From positions 1-6,906 of the forward strand of contig CACWJV010000135.1 of NCBI GenBank assembly GCA_902761265.1: a stretch of 6,906 nt of DNA, read 5' to 3'. Positions 1-5,808 of the stretch are shown here, piece after piece. The stretch's first letter is position 1. Every line of letters starts with the position of its first letter. Source of the stretch: Oscillospiraceae bacterium. GTDB taxonomy: Bacteria; Bacillota; Clostridia; Oscillospirales; Acutalibacteraceae. Both the position numbers and the translations under genes were made by a program. A model generated the notes under the pieces. It saw nothing but the letters and a program-made list of their open reading frames with translations, searched no databases and was not told where the DNA came from.

Positions 1-428
1 AGCACAAAGATGCCGTCTTCGATTGCGTAGGGGAAGTCGTGCGCCGTCAGACCCAGTTCGCCCAGCGAGCAAAGCATGCCGCAACTTTCCACACCGCGCA
101 GCTTGCCTTTTTTGATATGCTGTCCGCCGTGTACGACGGAGTCATCCATTGCCACGGGCACCACGTCGCCTTCTTTGAGGTTCTGTGCGCCGGTCACGAT
201 CTGGATGGGGGCGTCTTTGCCCACGTTGACCATACAGATCCACATGTGGTCGGAATCCGGGTGGCGTTCCAGCGATTCGATTTTGCCTGTAATAATATTG
301 GAAAGGCCGGCGCCTTCCTTTTCAAACGCTTCGACTTTGGAGCCGGAAAGCGTCATTTCATCTGCAAATTCCTTATCCGTGCAGGACAGATCCACGAAAT
401 CAAGCAGCCATTTTTTGGAAAGATTCAT
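1..428 (-). CDS. pheT: Phenylalanyl-tRNA synthetase beta subunit, N-terminal part (runs off the left edge)
   Basis: PheT is the large subunit of the heterotetrameric PheRS, which charges tRNA-Phe in the cytoplasm; the beta subunit holds the tRNA-binding and editing domains. Only the first 142 residues are in the window. The start MNLSKKWLLDFVDL is typical of PheT. Residues about 40-140 form the EMAP/OB-fold tRNA-binding domain, recognisable by GKIESLERHPDSD (48-60), IVTGAQNLKEGD (77-88), and IKKGKLRGVESCGMLCS followed by ELGL (105-127). The ATG was chosen because a strong SD (AAGGAGG, 444-438) lies 9 nt upstream. The gene follows pheS after only 14 nt, so it is surely co-transcribed and under the same T-box control. 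The frame is open to the window edge and no defect is visible. Family identity is near certain from these motifs and the pheS linkage. Confidence 0.96.
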   Translation of the reverse strand, partial: MNLSKKWLLDFVDLSCTDKEFADEMTLSGSKVEAFEKEGAGLSNIITGKIESLERHPDSDHMWICMVNVGKDAPIQIVTGAQNLKEGDVVPVAMDDSVVHGGQHIKKGKLRGVESCGMLCSLGELGLTAHDFPYAIEDGIFV

Positions 429-437
429 CTGTTGGCA

Positions 438-445
438 CCTCCTTA
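438..445 (-). promoter_or_regulatory. pheT ribosome binding site overlapping the pheS stop codon
   Basis: On the minus strand the sequence reads TAAGGAGG, so the last two bases of the pheS TAA stop form the start of a near-perfect Shine-Dalgarno AAGGAGG, 9 nt before the pheT ATG. This arrangement suggests that ribosomes ending pheS are well placed to start pheT, fitting the equal subunit amounts needed for the alpha2-beta2 enzyme. The coupling itself is inferred. Confidence 0.85.
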
Positions 446-1462
446 AAACTGACCCAGAAAACGCACGTCGTTTTCATACAGCAAACGCATGTCGTCGATG
501 TTGAAGCGGAACATAACCAGTCGCTCAAGACCGATGCCGAACGCAAAGCCGCTGTAAACGTCGGGATCGACGCCGCAGTTTTTGAGCACTTTCGGGTGCA
601 CCATGCCGCCGCCGAGAATTTCGATCCAGCCTTCGCCCTTACACATCGGGCAGCCCTTGCCGCCGCAGTTGAAGCACGAAACGTCGATTTCGCACGAGGG
701 CTCGGTAAACGGGAAGTGGTGCGGACGCAAACGGATCTTGGTGTCTTCGCCGTAAAGGCTCTTGGCAAACGACTCGAGGTTGCCCTTGAGGTCGGCCATC
801 GTGATGCCCTTGTCTACAACAAGGCCTTCGATCTGATGGAAGATCGGGGAGTGCGTGGCGTCAACGGCGTCGGAACGATAGACGCGGCCGGGGGCGATCA
901 CGCGGATAGGCGGTTTCTGCTGTTCCATCACGCGGATCTGGCAAGGCGAGGTCTGCGTGCGCAGCAGCATATTTTCGGTGATATAAAACGTATCCTGTGT
1001 GTCGCGTGCAGGGTGTTCCTTCGGAATATTGAGCGCTTCAAAGTTGTAGTAGTCCCATTCAATCTCGGGGCCGCTGGCAACGGAAAAGCCCATGCCGTAA
1101 AAGATATCCTTCACTTCGTCAAGCACGATCGACAACGGATGCTTGTGACCGAGTGGTTGTGTCTTTGCGGGCATCGTGACGTCGATTTTTTCCGCCTTGA
1201 GCTTTTCTTCGAGCATACGCTCCTTGATCTGCTCCACGTTTTCCTGAATATGCGCTTCGATGTCGGCGCGAATCTCGTTGGCAAGCTGACCGATCACGGG
1301 GCGTTCCTCCGCCGTCAGTTTGCCCATGCCTTTGAGAATCGCCGTCAGTTCGCCTTTTTTGCCGAGAAACTTTACGCGCGCGGCGTCCAGTTCCTGGAGC
1401 GAACGCGCCTGCTGCAGCGATTCGGCTGCCTTTGCCCGAATTTCTTCGAGTTGCTGTTTCAT
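443..1462 (-). CDS. pheS: Phenylalanyl-tRNA synthetase alpha subunit
   Basis: PheS is the catalytic subunit of PheRS (ATP-dependent charging of tRNA-Phe in the cytoplasm). The protein has 339 residues, normal for the family. Residues 1-95 form the N-terminal coiled-coil arm that binds tRNA; the class II catalytic core follows. Visible core elements are HPL (108-110), DTQDTFY (154-160), RTQTSPCQIR (168-177), PGRVYRSDAVDATHSP (191-206), FHQIEG (208-213) and the motif 3 region FAFGIGLERL (306-315), which includes the Ala at the amino-acid pocket. A four-Cys segment (C263, C266, C271, C274) resembles the CxxC pair seen in many clostridial PheS proteins. I chose the ATG at 1462 because AAAGGA (about 1477-1472) precedes it and MKQQLEEIRAKA is the family-like start. 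The open frame continues upstream only through the T-box leader. One oddity is Q170, where most relatives have His. Confidence 0.97.
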   Translation of the reverse strand: MKQQLEEIRAKAAESLQQARSLQELDAARVKFLGKKGELTAILKGMGKLTAEERPVIGQLANEIRADIEAHIQENVEQIKERMLEEKLKAEKIDVTMPAKTQPLGHKHPLSIVLDEVKDIFYGMGFSVASGPEIEWDYYNFEALNIPKEHPARDTQDTFYITENMLLRTQTSPCQIRVMEQQKPPIRVIAPGRVYRSDAVDATHSPIFHQIEGLVVDKGITMADLKGNLESFAKSLYGEDTKIRLRPHHFPFTEPSCEIDVSCFNCGGKGCPMCKGEGWIEILGGGMVHPKVLKNCGVDPDVYSGFAFGIGLERLVMFRFNIDDMRLLYENDVRFLGQF

Positions 1463-1511
1463 GTTGAACCAGTCCTTTCTGTCTATAGTCTTCGATCTTG
1501 TCGGGATAAAG

Positions 1512-1563
1512 AAAAAACTCCATCCCCGTGCCGCCGCTTTCGCAGCAAACCAAAGGGACGAAG
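1512..1563 (-). terminator. Regulated intrinsic terminator of the pheST T-box
   Basis: On the minus strand CTTCGTCCC (1563-1555) pairs with GGGATGGAG (1526-1518) over 9 bp including two G-U pairs. An inner stem GCTGC/GCGGC closes a GAAA loop, and six T residues follow (1517-1512). The 5' arm TCCCT is also the partner of AGGG in the T-box element (1585-1582), so terminator and antiterminator are mutually exclusive, as expected for T-box control. Confidence 0.9.
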
Positions 1564-1797
1564 AAACTCTCCGCGGTACCACCCTGATTTTTGCTCTTTG
1601 TTCCCGAGCAAACACTCTTGTACCATATAACGGTCGTAACCCGTCAAAGCCTACAGCGTATACCGCATACCGTATACGGTTCAGCTTTGCCGCTCCGAAG
1701 TGAACTTCAACACCCGAATCATGGAAAACGGCTTGCAGCTATTGCCGTTTCTCTCTGGCCCGTTCAAAGCGTCTACTCTCTTCTTCCACGCGTTGTC
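1512..1797 (-). ncRNA. T-box riboswitch leader of pheST, Phe (UUC) specifier
   Basis: A T-box leader senses uncharged tRNA-Phe and lets transcription pass into pheS only when charging is low. Read on the minus strand, all landmarks are present: AGTA of the specifier loop 5' side (1777-1774), the CCAGAGAG GA motif (1758-1751), a stem I hairpin AAACGGC/GCCGTTT (1750-1744 with 1732-1726), and a specifier-loop sequence GAAGTTCA whose TTC (1704-1702) is a Phe codon. Next come a probable stem II hairpin CGTATAC/GTATACG (1678-1672 with 1663-1657), stem III TTTGCTC/GAGCAAA (1612-1606 with 1596-1590), and the hallmark AGGGTGGTACCGCGG (1585-1571). The variable base of the TGGN bulge is T (1578), which matches the A73 discriminator expected of tRNA-Phe. 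A terminator follows. Specifier, discriminator match and downstream gene all agree. Confidence 0.96.
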
Positions 1798-1803
1798 CTG
1801 TCT

Positions 1804-1832
1804 AATTTAGCACAGAATCAAATTTATTGCAA
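1804..1832 (-). promoter_or_regulatory. Promoter of the pheST T-box operon
   Basis: On the minus strand a -35 box TTGCAA (1832-1827) and a -10 box TAAATT (1809-1804) are separated by exactly 17 bp. TGC stands directly before the -10 box, giving an extended -10. The predicted start is near 1797, just upstream of the T-box stem I, which gives a leader of about 335 nt. The assignment rests on sequence match and position only. Confidence 0.78.
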
Positions 1833-1850
1833 GAGATGTTGCAAAAAATC

Positions 1851-1879
1851 TTTAAATTTTTTCCATTCTATGATAGAAT
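1851..1879 (+). promoter_or_regulatory. Probable promoter of nnr
   Basis: A -10 box TAGAAT (1874-1879) lies 17 bp after a weak -35 box TTTAAA (1851-1856). The same GATAGAATAAA context occurs at the much stronger promoter at 4044-4072, which supports the -10 choice. TATGAT (1869-1874) is an overlapping alternative -10. The site is back to back with the pheS promoter, with 18 bp between the two -35 boxes. Confidence 0.5.
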
Positions 1880-1910
1880 AAATCGAAAAAGAGAAACAGG
1901 AGGGTTCCAG

Positions 1911-3458
1911 ATGCGTCTTTTAACCAGCGAAGAAATGAAACGCGTGGAAGCACACGCGGCGAAATACGGTCTGTCTTATCATCGAATGATGGAAAACGCC
2001 GGCGCTGCCTGCGCGCGCAATATCCGTTCCGTGGTAGAAAAAGAACCCGGCACACGCCGCAACGTGGCCATCCTTTGCGGCAAAGGCAACAACGGCGGCG
2101 ACGGCTTCGTCATCGCACGCAAGCTGCTCGACAGCGGCTACCGCGTGTGTCTGATCCTGCTTTCCGGCTATCCCGGGACGAACGAGGCGGAATATATGTA
2201 TAAGATGACGGCGGAGCTCAATATCCCGACTGTCTGGTACGACGCCGATCCGCCGAAGGCCGCGCAAACGATCAAAACGGCGGACATCCTCGTGGACGCC
2301 GTATTCGGCTTCAGCTTTTACGGCACTATCAAACCGGAACTTGCCAAGGTGTTCGCGCTGTTCAACGATGCCGAGGGTATAAAATTTGCGGTCGATATCC
2401 CGTCCGGCGCCTATTGCGACAGCGGCCGGTGCGACCCGAACTGCATCCGAGCCGACTATACAATCGCCGTATCCGCGCTCAAGCCGGCACATATTCTGCA
2501 TCCGGCGTCCGACTGTTGCGGCGATATCATCATTGCATCGATCGGCATCCCGGAGGAAAGCTTTCACGCGGTCGGCAGCAGTATGTATGCCTACCACGCC
2601 AACGAGATTGCCGCGCGGTTTCCGAAACGCAGGATCGACGCGCACAAGGGCGATTTCGGTCATCTGCTGTGTATCTGCGGCAGCTATTCGATGCCCGGCG
2701 CGGCCTGTATGGCTGCCAAGGCGGCGCTGCGTTCCGGCGTCGGTCTTGTTACCTGCGCGTTCCCGCGCTCGATCTATCCGACCTTGACAGCCAAACTGAC
2801 CGAAACGCTGTTTTTGCCCTTGGCGGAAACGGCCGACGGCGCATTGTCTCGCGCCTGCATTCCGGCGCTGCTTCGCCGGTTGGATCAATACGATGCGATC
2901 GTAATCGGCTGCGGCCTGTCCGTTTGTGAAGATACCGCCGCCGTGCTGCAGGCGGTGCTGGAAAACGCTAAGGTGCCCGTGATTGTGGACGCGGACGGCA
3001 TCAATCTGCTTTCGAAAAATATTGATCTGCTGCAAAACGCGGCCTGCCCGGTCGTTTTAACGCCGCACCCGAAGGAAATGTCGCGTCTGTGCGGCCTTCC
3101 CGTGCCGCAGGTGCAGGCTGACCGCACCGGCACGGCACGAAACTTCTCCCACACACAGGGCGTATACGTGGTGCTGAAGGGCTCCAATACCGTCATCGCA
3201 GCGCCGGACGACAGTCATATTTACGTCAATGTGACCGGCAACAACGGACTGTCCAAAGGCGGCAGCGGCGACGTGCTCGCCGGCATGCTCGGCGCGTTTG
3301 CGGCACAAAAGCTGGATTTGCACGACGCGCTTTGCGTCGGCGTCTATCTCCACGGACACTGCGCCGACGAAGTGGCGCAGAACCTGTCGAAGACCGGCAT
3401 GCTGCCGACCGATGTGATCGAAGCGCTGCCGACATGCTATGCCGCATTCGAATCCTGA
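1911..3458 (+). CDS. nnr: Bifunctional NAD(P)HX epimerase / ADP- or ATP-dependent NAD(P)HX dehydratase
   Basis: This metabolite-repair enzyme restores hydrated NAD(P)H: the N-terminal domain (YjeF_N, NnrE) interconverts the R and S epimers and the C-terminal domain (NnrD, ribokinase fold) dehydrates S-NAD(P)HX using ADP or ATP. The protein has 515 residues, the usual size of the fused form. NnrE occupies about 1-215, with MENAG (27-31), GKGNNGGDGFV (57-67), VDAVFG (128-133) and VDIPSG (161-166). NnrD occupies about 230-510, with HKGDFGHLLCICGS (245-258), AALRSGVGLVT (271-281), LTPHPKEM (383-390), KGSN (423-426) and the kinase-like anion-hole motif GGSGDVLAG (450-458). The ATG was chosen because AGGAGGG (1898-1904) lies 6 nt upstream; the frame is open further upstream but has no SD there. 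The epimerase loop DIPSGAYCDSGRCD has unusual Cys residues. The gene diverges from pheST and is followed by mazF. Confidence 0.95.
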   Translation: MRLLTSEEMKRVEAHAAKYGLSYHRMMENAGAACARNIRSVVEKEPGTRRNVAILCGKGNNGGDGFVIARKLLDSGYRVCLILLSGYPGTNEAEYMYKMTAELNIPTVWYDADPPKAAQTIKTADILVDAVFGFSFYGTIKPELAKVFALFNDAEGIKFAVDIPSGAYCDSGRCDPNCIRADYTIAVSALKPAHILHPASDCCGDIIIASIGIPEESFHAVGSSMYAYHANEIAARFPKRRIDAHKGDFGHLLCICGSYSMPGAACMAAKAALRSGVGLVTCAFPRSIYPTLTAKLTETLFLPLAETADGALSRACIPALLRRLDQYDAIVIGCGLSVCEDTAAVLQAVLENAKVPVIVDADGINLLSKNIDLLQNAACPVVLTPHPKEMSRLCGLPVPQVQADRTGTARNFSHTQGVYVVLKGSNTVIAAPDDSHIYVNVTGNNGLSKGGSGDVLAGMLGAFAAQKLDLHDALCVGVYLHGHCADEVAQNLSKTGMLPTDVIEALPTCYAAFES

Positions 3459-3468
3459 TGCGGGCGTA

Positions 3469-3502
3469 TGTGTATGCGTCTCGGCACATGATTGCATACA
3501 CA
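3469..3502. repeat. 9-bp inverted repeat between nnr and mazF
   Basis: TGTGTATGC (3469-3477) and GCATACACA (3494-3502) are perfect reverse complements separated by 16 nt. No T-run follows, so an intrinsic terminator is unlikely. It could be an operator for a DNA-binding regulator or an RNA hairpin in the nnr-mazF transcript. It lies 85 nt before the mazF start, too far to hide its ribosome binding site directly. Confidence 0.6.
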
Positions 3503-3587
3503 GCATAAGATAACAATGCTCCCCATGTTTATTTTGCGTTCTGTCGGTCATACTAGCAATGACAGCAAAAACAGGGGAGAGACGATC

Positions 3588-3965
3588 ATGACAATAAAAC
3601 GCGGTGATATTTATTACGCAGACCTGCGCCCGGTCGTCGGGTCCGAACAGGGCGGCATCCGGCCGGTGCTGATTGTGCAAAACGATATCGGCAACAAATT
3701 CAGCCCGACGGTGATCGCGGCCGCCATCACCAGCCGCACCGGCAAAACGCCGCTGCCGACGCATATTCAGGTTGACGCCAAGGACAGCGGTTTGCAAAAG
3801 GATTCGATCGTGCTGCTCGAACAGGTGCGTACATTGGACAAACAGCGGCTGCGCACCCGGATGGGTGCGCTGGACGAAAAAGACATGGCGCGGATCGACC
3901 GTGCGATCTTCGTGTCGCTTGGTCTGCCTGTCTCGGCAGATGTCGGCGCGGCGGTGCATTCCTGA
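3588..3965 (+). CDS. mazF: MazF/EndoA (PemK-family) mRNA interferase toxin, without adjacent antitoxin
   Basis: EndoA/MazF is a small dimeric endoribonuclease that cuts single-stranded mRNA at short motifs (UACAU for Bacillus EndoA) and slows growth. The 125-residue protein closely resembles Bacillus EndoA through most of its length: KRGDIYYADLRPVVGSEQGG (4-23), RPVLIVQNDIGNKFSPT (25-41), LPTHIQVDAK (56-65) and LLEQVRTLDKQRL (76-88). The two residues I recall as catalytic in EndoA, R25 and T48, are both kept. It is about 9 residues longer at the C-terminus (ADVGAAVHS). The start was chosen for GGGGAG (3574-3579), 8 nt upstream; in-frame ATG/TTG codons further upstream lack an SD. No EndoAI/MazE-like gene lies between nnr and this gene (129 nt) or after it. 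It is probably co-transcribed with nnr and ends at a terminator overlapping its stop. Confidence 0.93.
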   Translation: MTIKRGDIYYADLRPVVGSEQGGIRPVLIVQNDIGNKFSPTVIAAAITSRTGKTPLPTHIQVDAKDSGLQKDSIVLLEQVRTLDKQRLRTRMGALDEKDMARIDRAIFVSLGLPVSADVGAAVHS

Positions 3966-3985
3966 CGGGATGCGCCGTCTTTTTT
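3964..3985 (+). terminator. Intrinsic terminator after mazF
   Basis: GACGG (3964-3968) and CCGTC (3975-3979) form a 5-bp GC-rich stem with a 6-nt loop, followed directly by six T (3980-3985). The stem begins inside the mazF TGA stop. It is short but of standard form and probably ends the nnr-mazF transcript. Confidence 0.65.
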
Positions 3986-4043
3986 GATACATTTGCAACA
4001 TAATTGCCAATTCGTGAAATATTTTTGACGATCCAAAAAATGA

Positions 4044-4072
4044 TTGACAACGGGAAATGAAAATGATAGAAT
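4044..4072 (+). promoter_or_regulatory. Promoter of the secreted-protein gene
   Basis: A perfect -35 box TTGACA (4044-4049) and a -10 box TAGAAT (4067-4072) are 17 bp apart. The predicted start is near 4079, giving a leader of about 25 nt that is almost only A and T before the SD AAAGGAG (4089-4095). This is the best sigma-A-like promoter in the window and suggests a well-expressed gene. Confidence 0.8.
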
Positions 4073-4104
4073 AAACATGAATAAAAATAAAGGAGCAATG
4101 CTTT

Positions 4105-5511
4105 ATGAAAAAGTTTCTCTGTGTGTTCCTGTCGCTTGTGCTGGCTTTTTCCGTTGTAACGGTCGCATTCGCTGCTGACGACGAAGGAAGCAATCTTGCC
4201 CAGACACTTGCCGACAAAATCGCTGACGACAATTTTATCAACGCGTTCAACGGCAAAACGCTGGAGTTCAACTCCGCGGAATTGAATCGTGATCCGTATT
4301 ATGTTGGCGGCAAGTATGATGTAACGAAGATCATCAATGACGGAAAAATCAACCAGGTTGAATTCCTTGGTTTGAACCTCGGGCAGGTCTACAGCAGCCA
4401 AACGGATGTGCTCGACTGGGCGCAGCTCAGCGTGTCTTACAGCGACGTCGCAAACCTTTGGGGAGCACTCAACCAGTATATCAGCTACTATCTCAAGTAT
4501 GACTATACGAATGAAGAGAAGCTCTGCACAGCGAAAAACGCCACCGGCATTGCGAAAGTTATCAGTCACATGCTCAAGGCCGGCCGCCCGGATGTCAGCG
4601 TGACCTTCCCGACCAATTATGTCAACAGAAAGACGTTCTATCAAACCATCTCCGACAAGAGCGGTCTGACCGATGCGATCATCAACGGCTGGCTGACAAC
4701 AACAACCGTCAACGGTAAAACCGTCTATGAACCGAAGTTCGGCGTCAACTATCGTCCGCTTGTGATCAGCACGCTCGGCGTCCCGCTCTATAACCAAGAC
4801 GGTTCCGGCGGCTCCATGGAATTGTTCGATTATTTTGATACACCGAAACAGGAATACAAGGTTCCGTCTGAACTCGGCGGCTATATCATCAAAACCGTCA
4901 TTGAGACCGCTGCGACCGAAGGCCCGATCGCCTATCTTTTAAGCATTCTCAAGCGCTTTGCCGTCGGTTATCAGATCGACCTTTACAATTCTGTCAGCGC
5001 ACTTCTGTATGACAAGATTGAAAAAGGCAAGGTGACGAAAGAGGCGCTGTATAGCTTTGACGTGCTGCTGAACACACTGTTCAATGACAATAACCCGAAC
5101 GATACCGGTCGTCTGCAGTGCGTGCCGTTCCCGACCGCTCGTTTTGCAAAAGCGGAGAAAACCACCGAACAGTTCTTGTATCTCATGATTTATACGAACC
5201 TGCTCGGAAAACATCAGAACAACAAAGCGCCGGTCGAAAAGCTGAAAACGATCGTCAACAGCAATAGTTCTATTAACGGCGAAGAAAAGACGATCACCAA
5301 CAGCCTGATCGACGGCATGTTCTTCGGCAACCTGACGGAGCTTGCAAAGATCGTCAATCATGTGGAAGAAGAAAACCTGAGCCGCATCGGCACCACCTGG
5401 GGCTGGAACTTCACCGAATTCTTTGCCCGTTTCTGGAGCTTTATTTCCAGCTTCTTTGACGGCATTTTCAGAACGCTGAAAAACGGCATCAATCTGAGTA
5501 TTTTCGATTGA
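4105..5511 (+). CDS. Secreted protein of unknown function with signal peptide and aromatic amphipathic C-terminus
   Basis: I do not recognise this 468-residue protein. Residues 1-23 are a clear Sec signal peptide (MKK, then a hydrophobic stretch LCVFLSLVLAFSVVTV, then AFA before ADDEG), with cleavage likely after A23. No lipobox is seen. The mature part is mixed alpha/beta in character, rich in Asn, Lys, Tyr and Thr, has only two Cys (C141, C339), and shows no catalytic motif, LPxTG anchor, dockerin or SLH repeat. Residues 433-456 (GWNFTEFFARFWSFISSFF onward) form an aromatic amphipathic or short hydrophobic segment followed by a polar tail (TLKNGINLSIFD); it may attach the protein to the membrane or a partner. 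Start: ATG with AAAGGAG 9 nt upstream; the ATG at 4098 is out of frame. It has its own strong promoter and terminator, and is visibly richer in A and T than nnr or tmcAL. Confidence 0.88.
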   Translation: MKKFLCVFLSLVLAFSVVTVAFAADDEGSNLAQTLADKIADDNFINAFNGKTLEFNSAELNRDPYYVGGKYDVTKIINDGKINQVEFLGLNLGQVYSSQTDVLDWAQLSVSYSDVANLWGALNQYISYYLKYDYTNEEKLCTAKNATGIAKVISHMLKAGRPDVSVTFPTNYVNRKTFYQTISDKSGLTDAIINGWLTTTTVNGKTVYEPKFGVNYRPLVISTLGVPLYNQDGSGGSMELFDYFDTPKQEYKVPSELGGYIIKTVIETAATEGPIAYLLSILKRFAVGYQIDLYNSVSALLYDKIEKGKVTKEALYSFDVLLNTLFNDNNPNDTGRLQCVPFPTARFAKAEKTTEQFLYLMIYTNLLGKHQNNKAPVEKLKTIVNSNSSINGEEKTITNSLIDGMFFGNLTELAKIVNHVEEENLSRIGTTWGWNFTEFFARFWSFISSFFDGIFRTLKNGINLSIFD

Positions 5512-5548
5512 GCATAAATGCGCCGAAACCTGCGCAAACTGAATATAA

Positions 5549-5577
5549 GCCCGGGCCGCCGTGCCCGGGTATTTTTT
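5549..5577 (+). terminator. Strong intrinsic terminator after the secreted-protein gene
   Basis: CCCGGGC (5550-5556) pairs perfectly with GCCCGGG (5563-5569) around a 6-nt loop CGCCGT. A flanking G-T pair may extend the stem. TATTTTTT follows (5570-5577). It is a classic rho-independent terminator, 38 nt after the stop codon. Confidence 0.9.
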
Positions 5578-5596
5578 CAGGAAAGAGGCACTATGT

Positions 5597-5770
5597 ATGA
5601 GCCAGAATGAACGAAGCAACAAATGCATCGGCTGCACAGTCGATAACTGCGCCCACCACGCCAAAAGCGAAAACTACTGCACGCTGCATCAAGTTTCAAT
5701 CGGCACCCATGAAAGCGATCCGACAGAACCGCAGTGCGTGGACTGCGAATCGTTTTCGCTGGATCGATGA
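5597..5770 (+). CDS. Small Cys-rich DUF1540-family protein
   Basis: A 57-residue protein with the DUF1540 pattern: CIGCTVDNCAHHAKSENYC (residues 10-28), then a segment with a VSIG core, and CVDCESF near the C-terminus. Seven Cys and several His suggest metal binding; the function of DUF1540 is not established, and it is common in spore-forming Clostridia and Bacilli. The ATG at 5597 was chosen because MSQNE is a natural start and AGAGG (5584-5588) lies 8 nt upstream; the ATG at 5593 is in another frame and stops after five codons. The gene begins only 19 nt after a strong terminator and has no room for a full promoter after it, so it is either read through from the secreted-protein gene or started inside the hairpin region. 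Its own terminator follows 8 nt after the stop. Confidence 0.88.
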   Translation: MSQNERSNKCIGCTVDNCAHHAKSENYCTLHQVSIGTHESDPTEPQCVDCESFSLDR

Positions 5771-5778
5771 AACCACCG

Positions 5779-5808
5779 CAAGCGCCTTTCGGGGCGCTTG
5801 ACTTTTTT
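5779..5808 (+). terminator. Intrinsic terminator after the DUF1540 gene
   Basis: CAAGCGCC (5779-5786) and GGCGCTTG (5793-5800) form a perfect 8-bp stem with the 6-nt loop TTTCGG. After AC a run of six T follows (5803-5808). The 3' arm shares its last bases with the -35 box of the tmcAL promoter. Confidence 0.88.

Noticed and set aside
1463..1615. N-terminal extension of PheS to an upstream start
   Set aside because: The extra codons come from the T-box terminator and antiterminator. The start at 1462 has the SD and the family-like N-terminus.
596..1630. Long plus-strand open frame (344 codons) opposite pheS and its leader
   Set aside because: It is the antisense shadow of the well-supported pheS and runs through the T-box. 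Its sequence looks unlike a normal protein and it has no sensible SD.
1920..3035. Minus-strand open frame of 371 codons opposite nnr
   Set aside because: It is an antisense shadow in GC-rich coding DNA; the plus strand carries all Nnr motifs in order.
3528..3556. Possible mazF promoter TTTATT-17-TACTAG
   Set aside because: Only about half of the bases match in each box; not strong enough to call.
3492..3587. Longer mazF N-terminus or a tiny antitoxin in the leader
   Set aside because: The in-frame TTG/ATG codons at 3492, 3516 and 3525 have no SD, and the protein from 3588 aligns from its first residues with EndoA. Other frames give only very short peptides (for example seven codons from 3468).
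3057..4271. Minus-strand open frames across mazF, the intergenic region and the secreted-protein start
   Set aside because: They run over a terminator, a strong plus-strand promoter and two clear plus-strand genes, and show no recognisable domain.
4939..5664. Minus-strand open frame of 241 codons opposite the secreted-protein gene
   Set aside because: It crosses a strong plus-strand terminator and reads antisense to a gene with signal peptide, promoter and SD.
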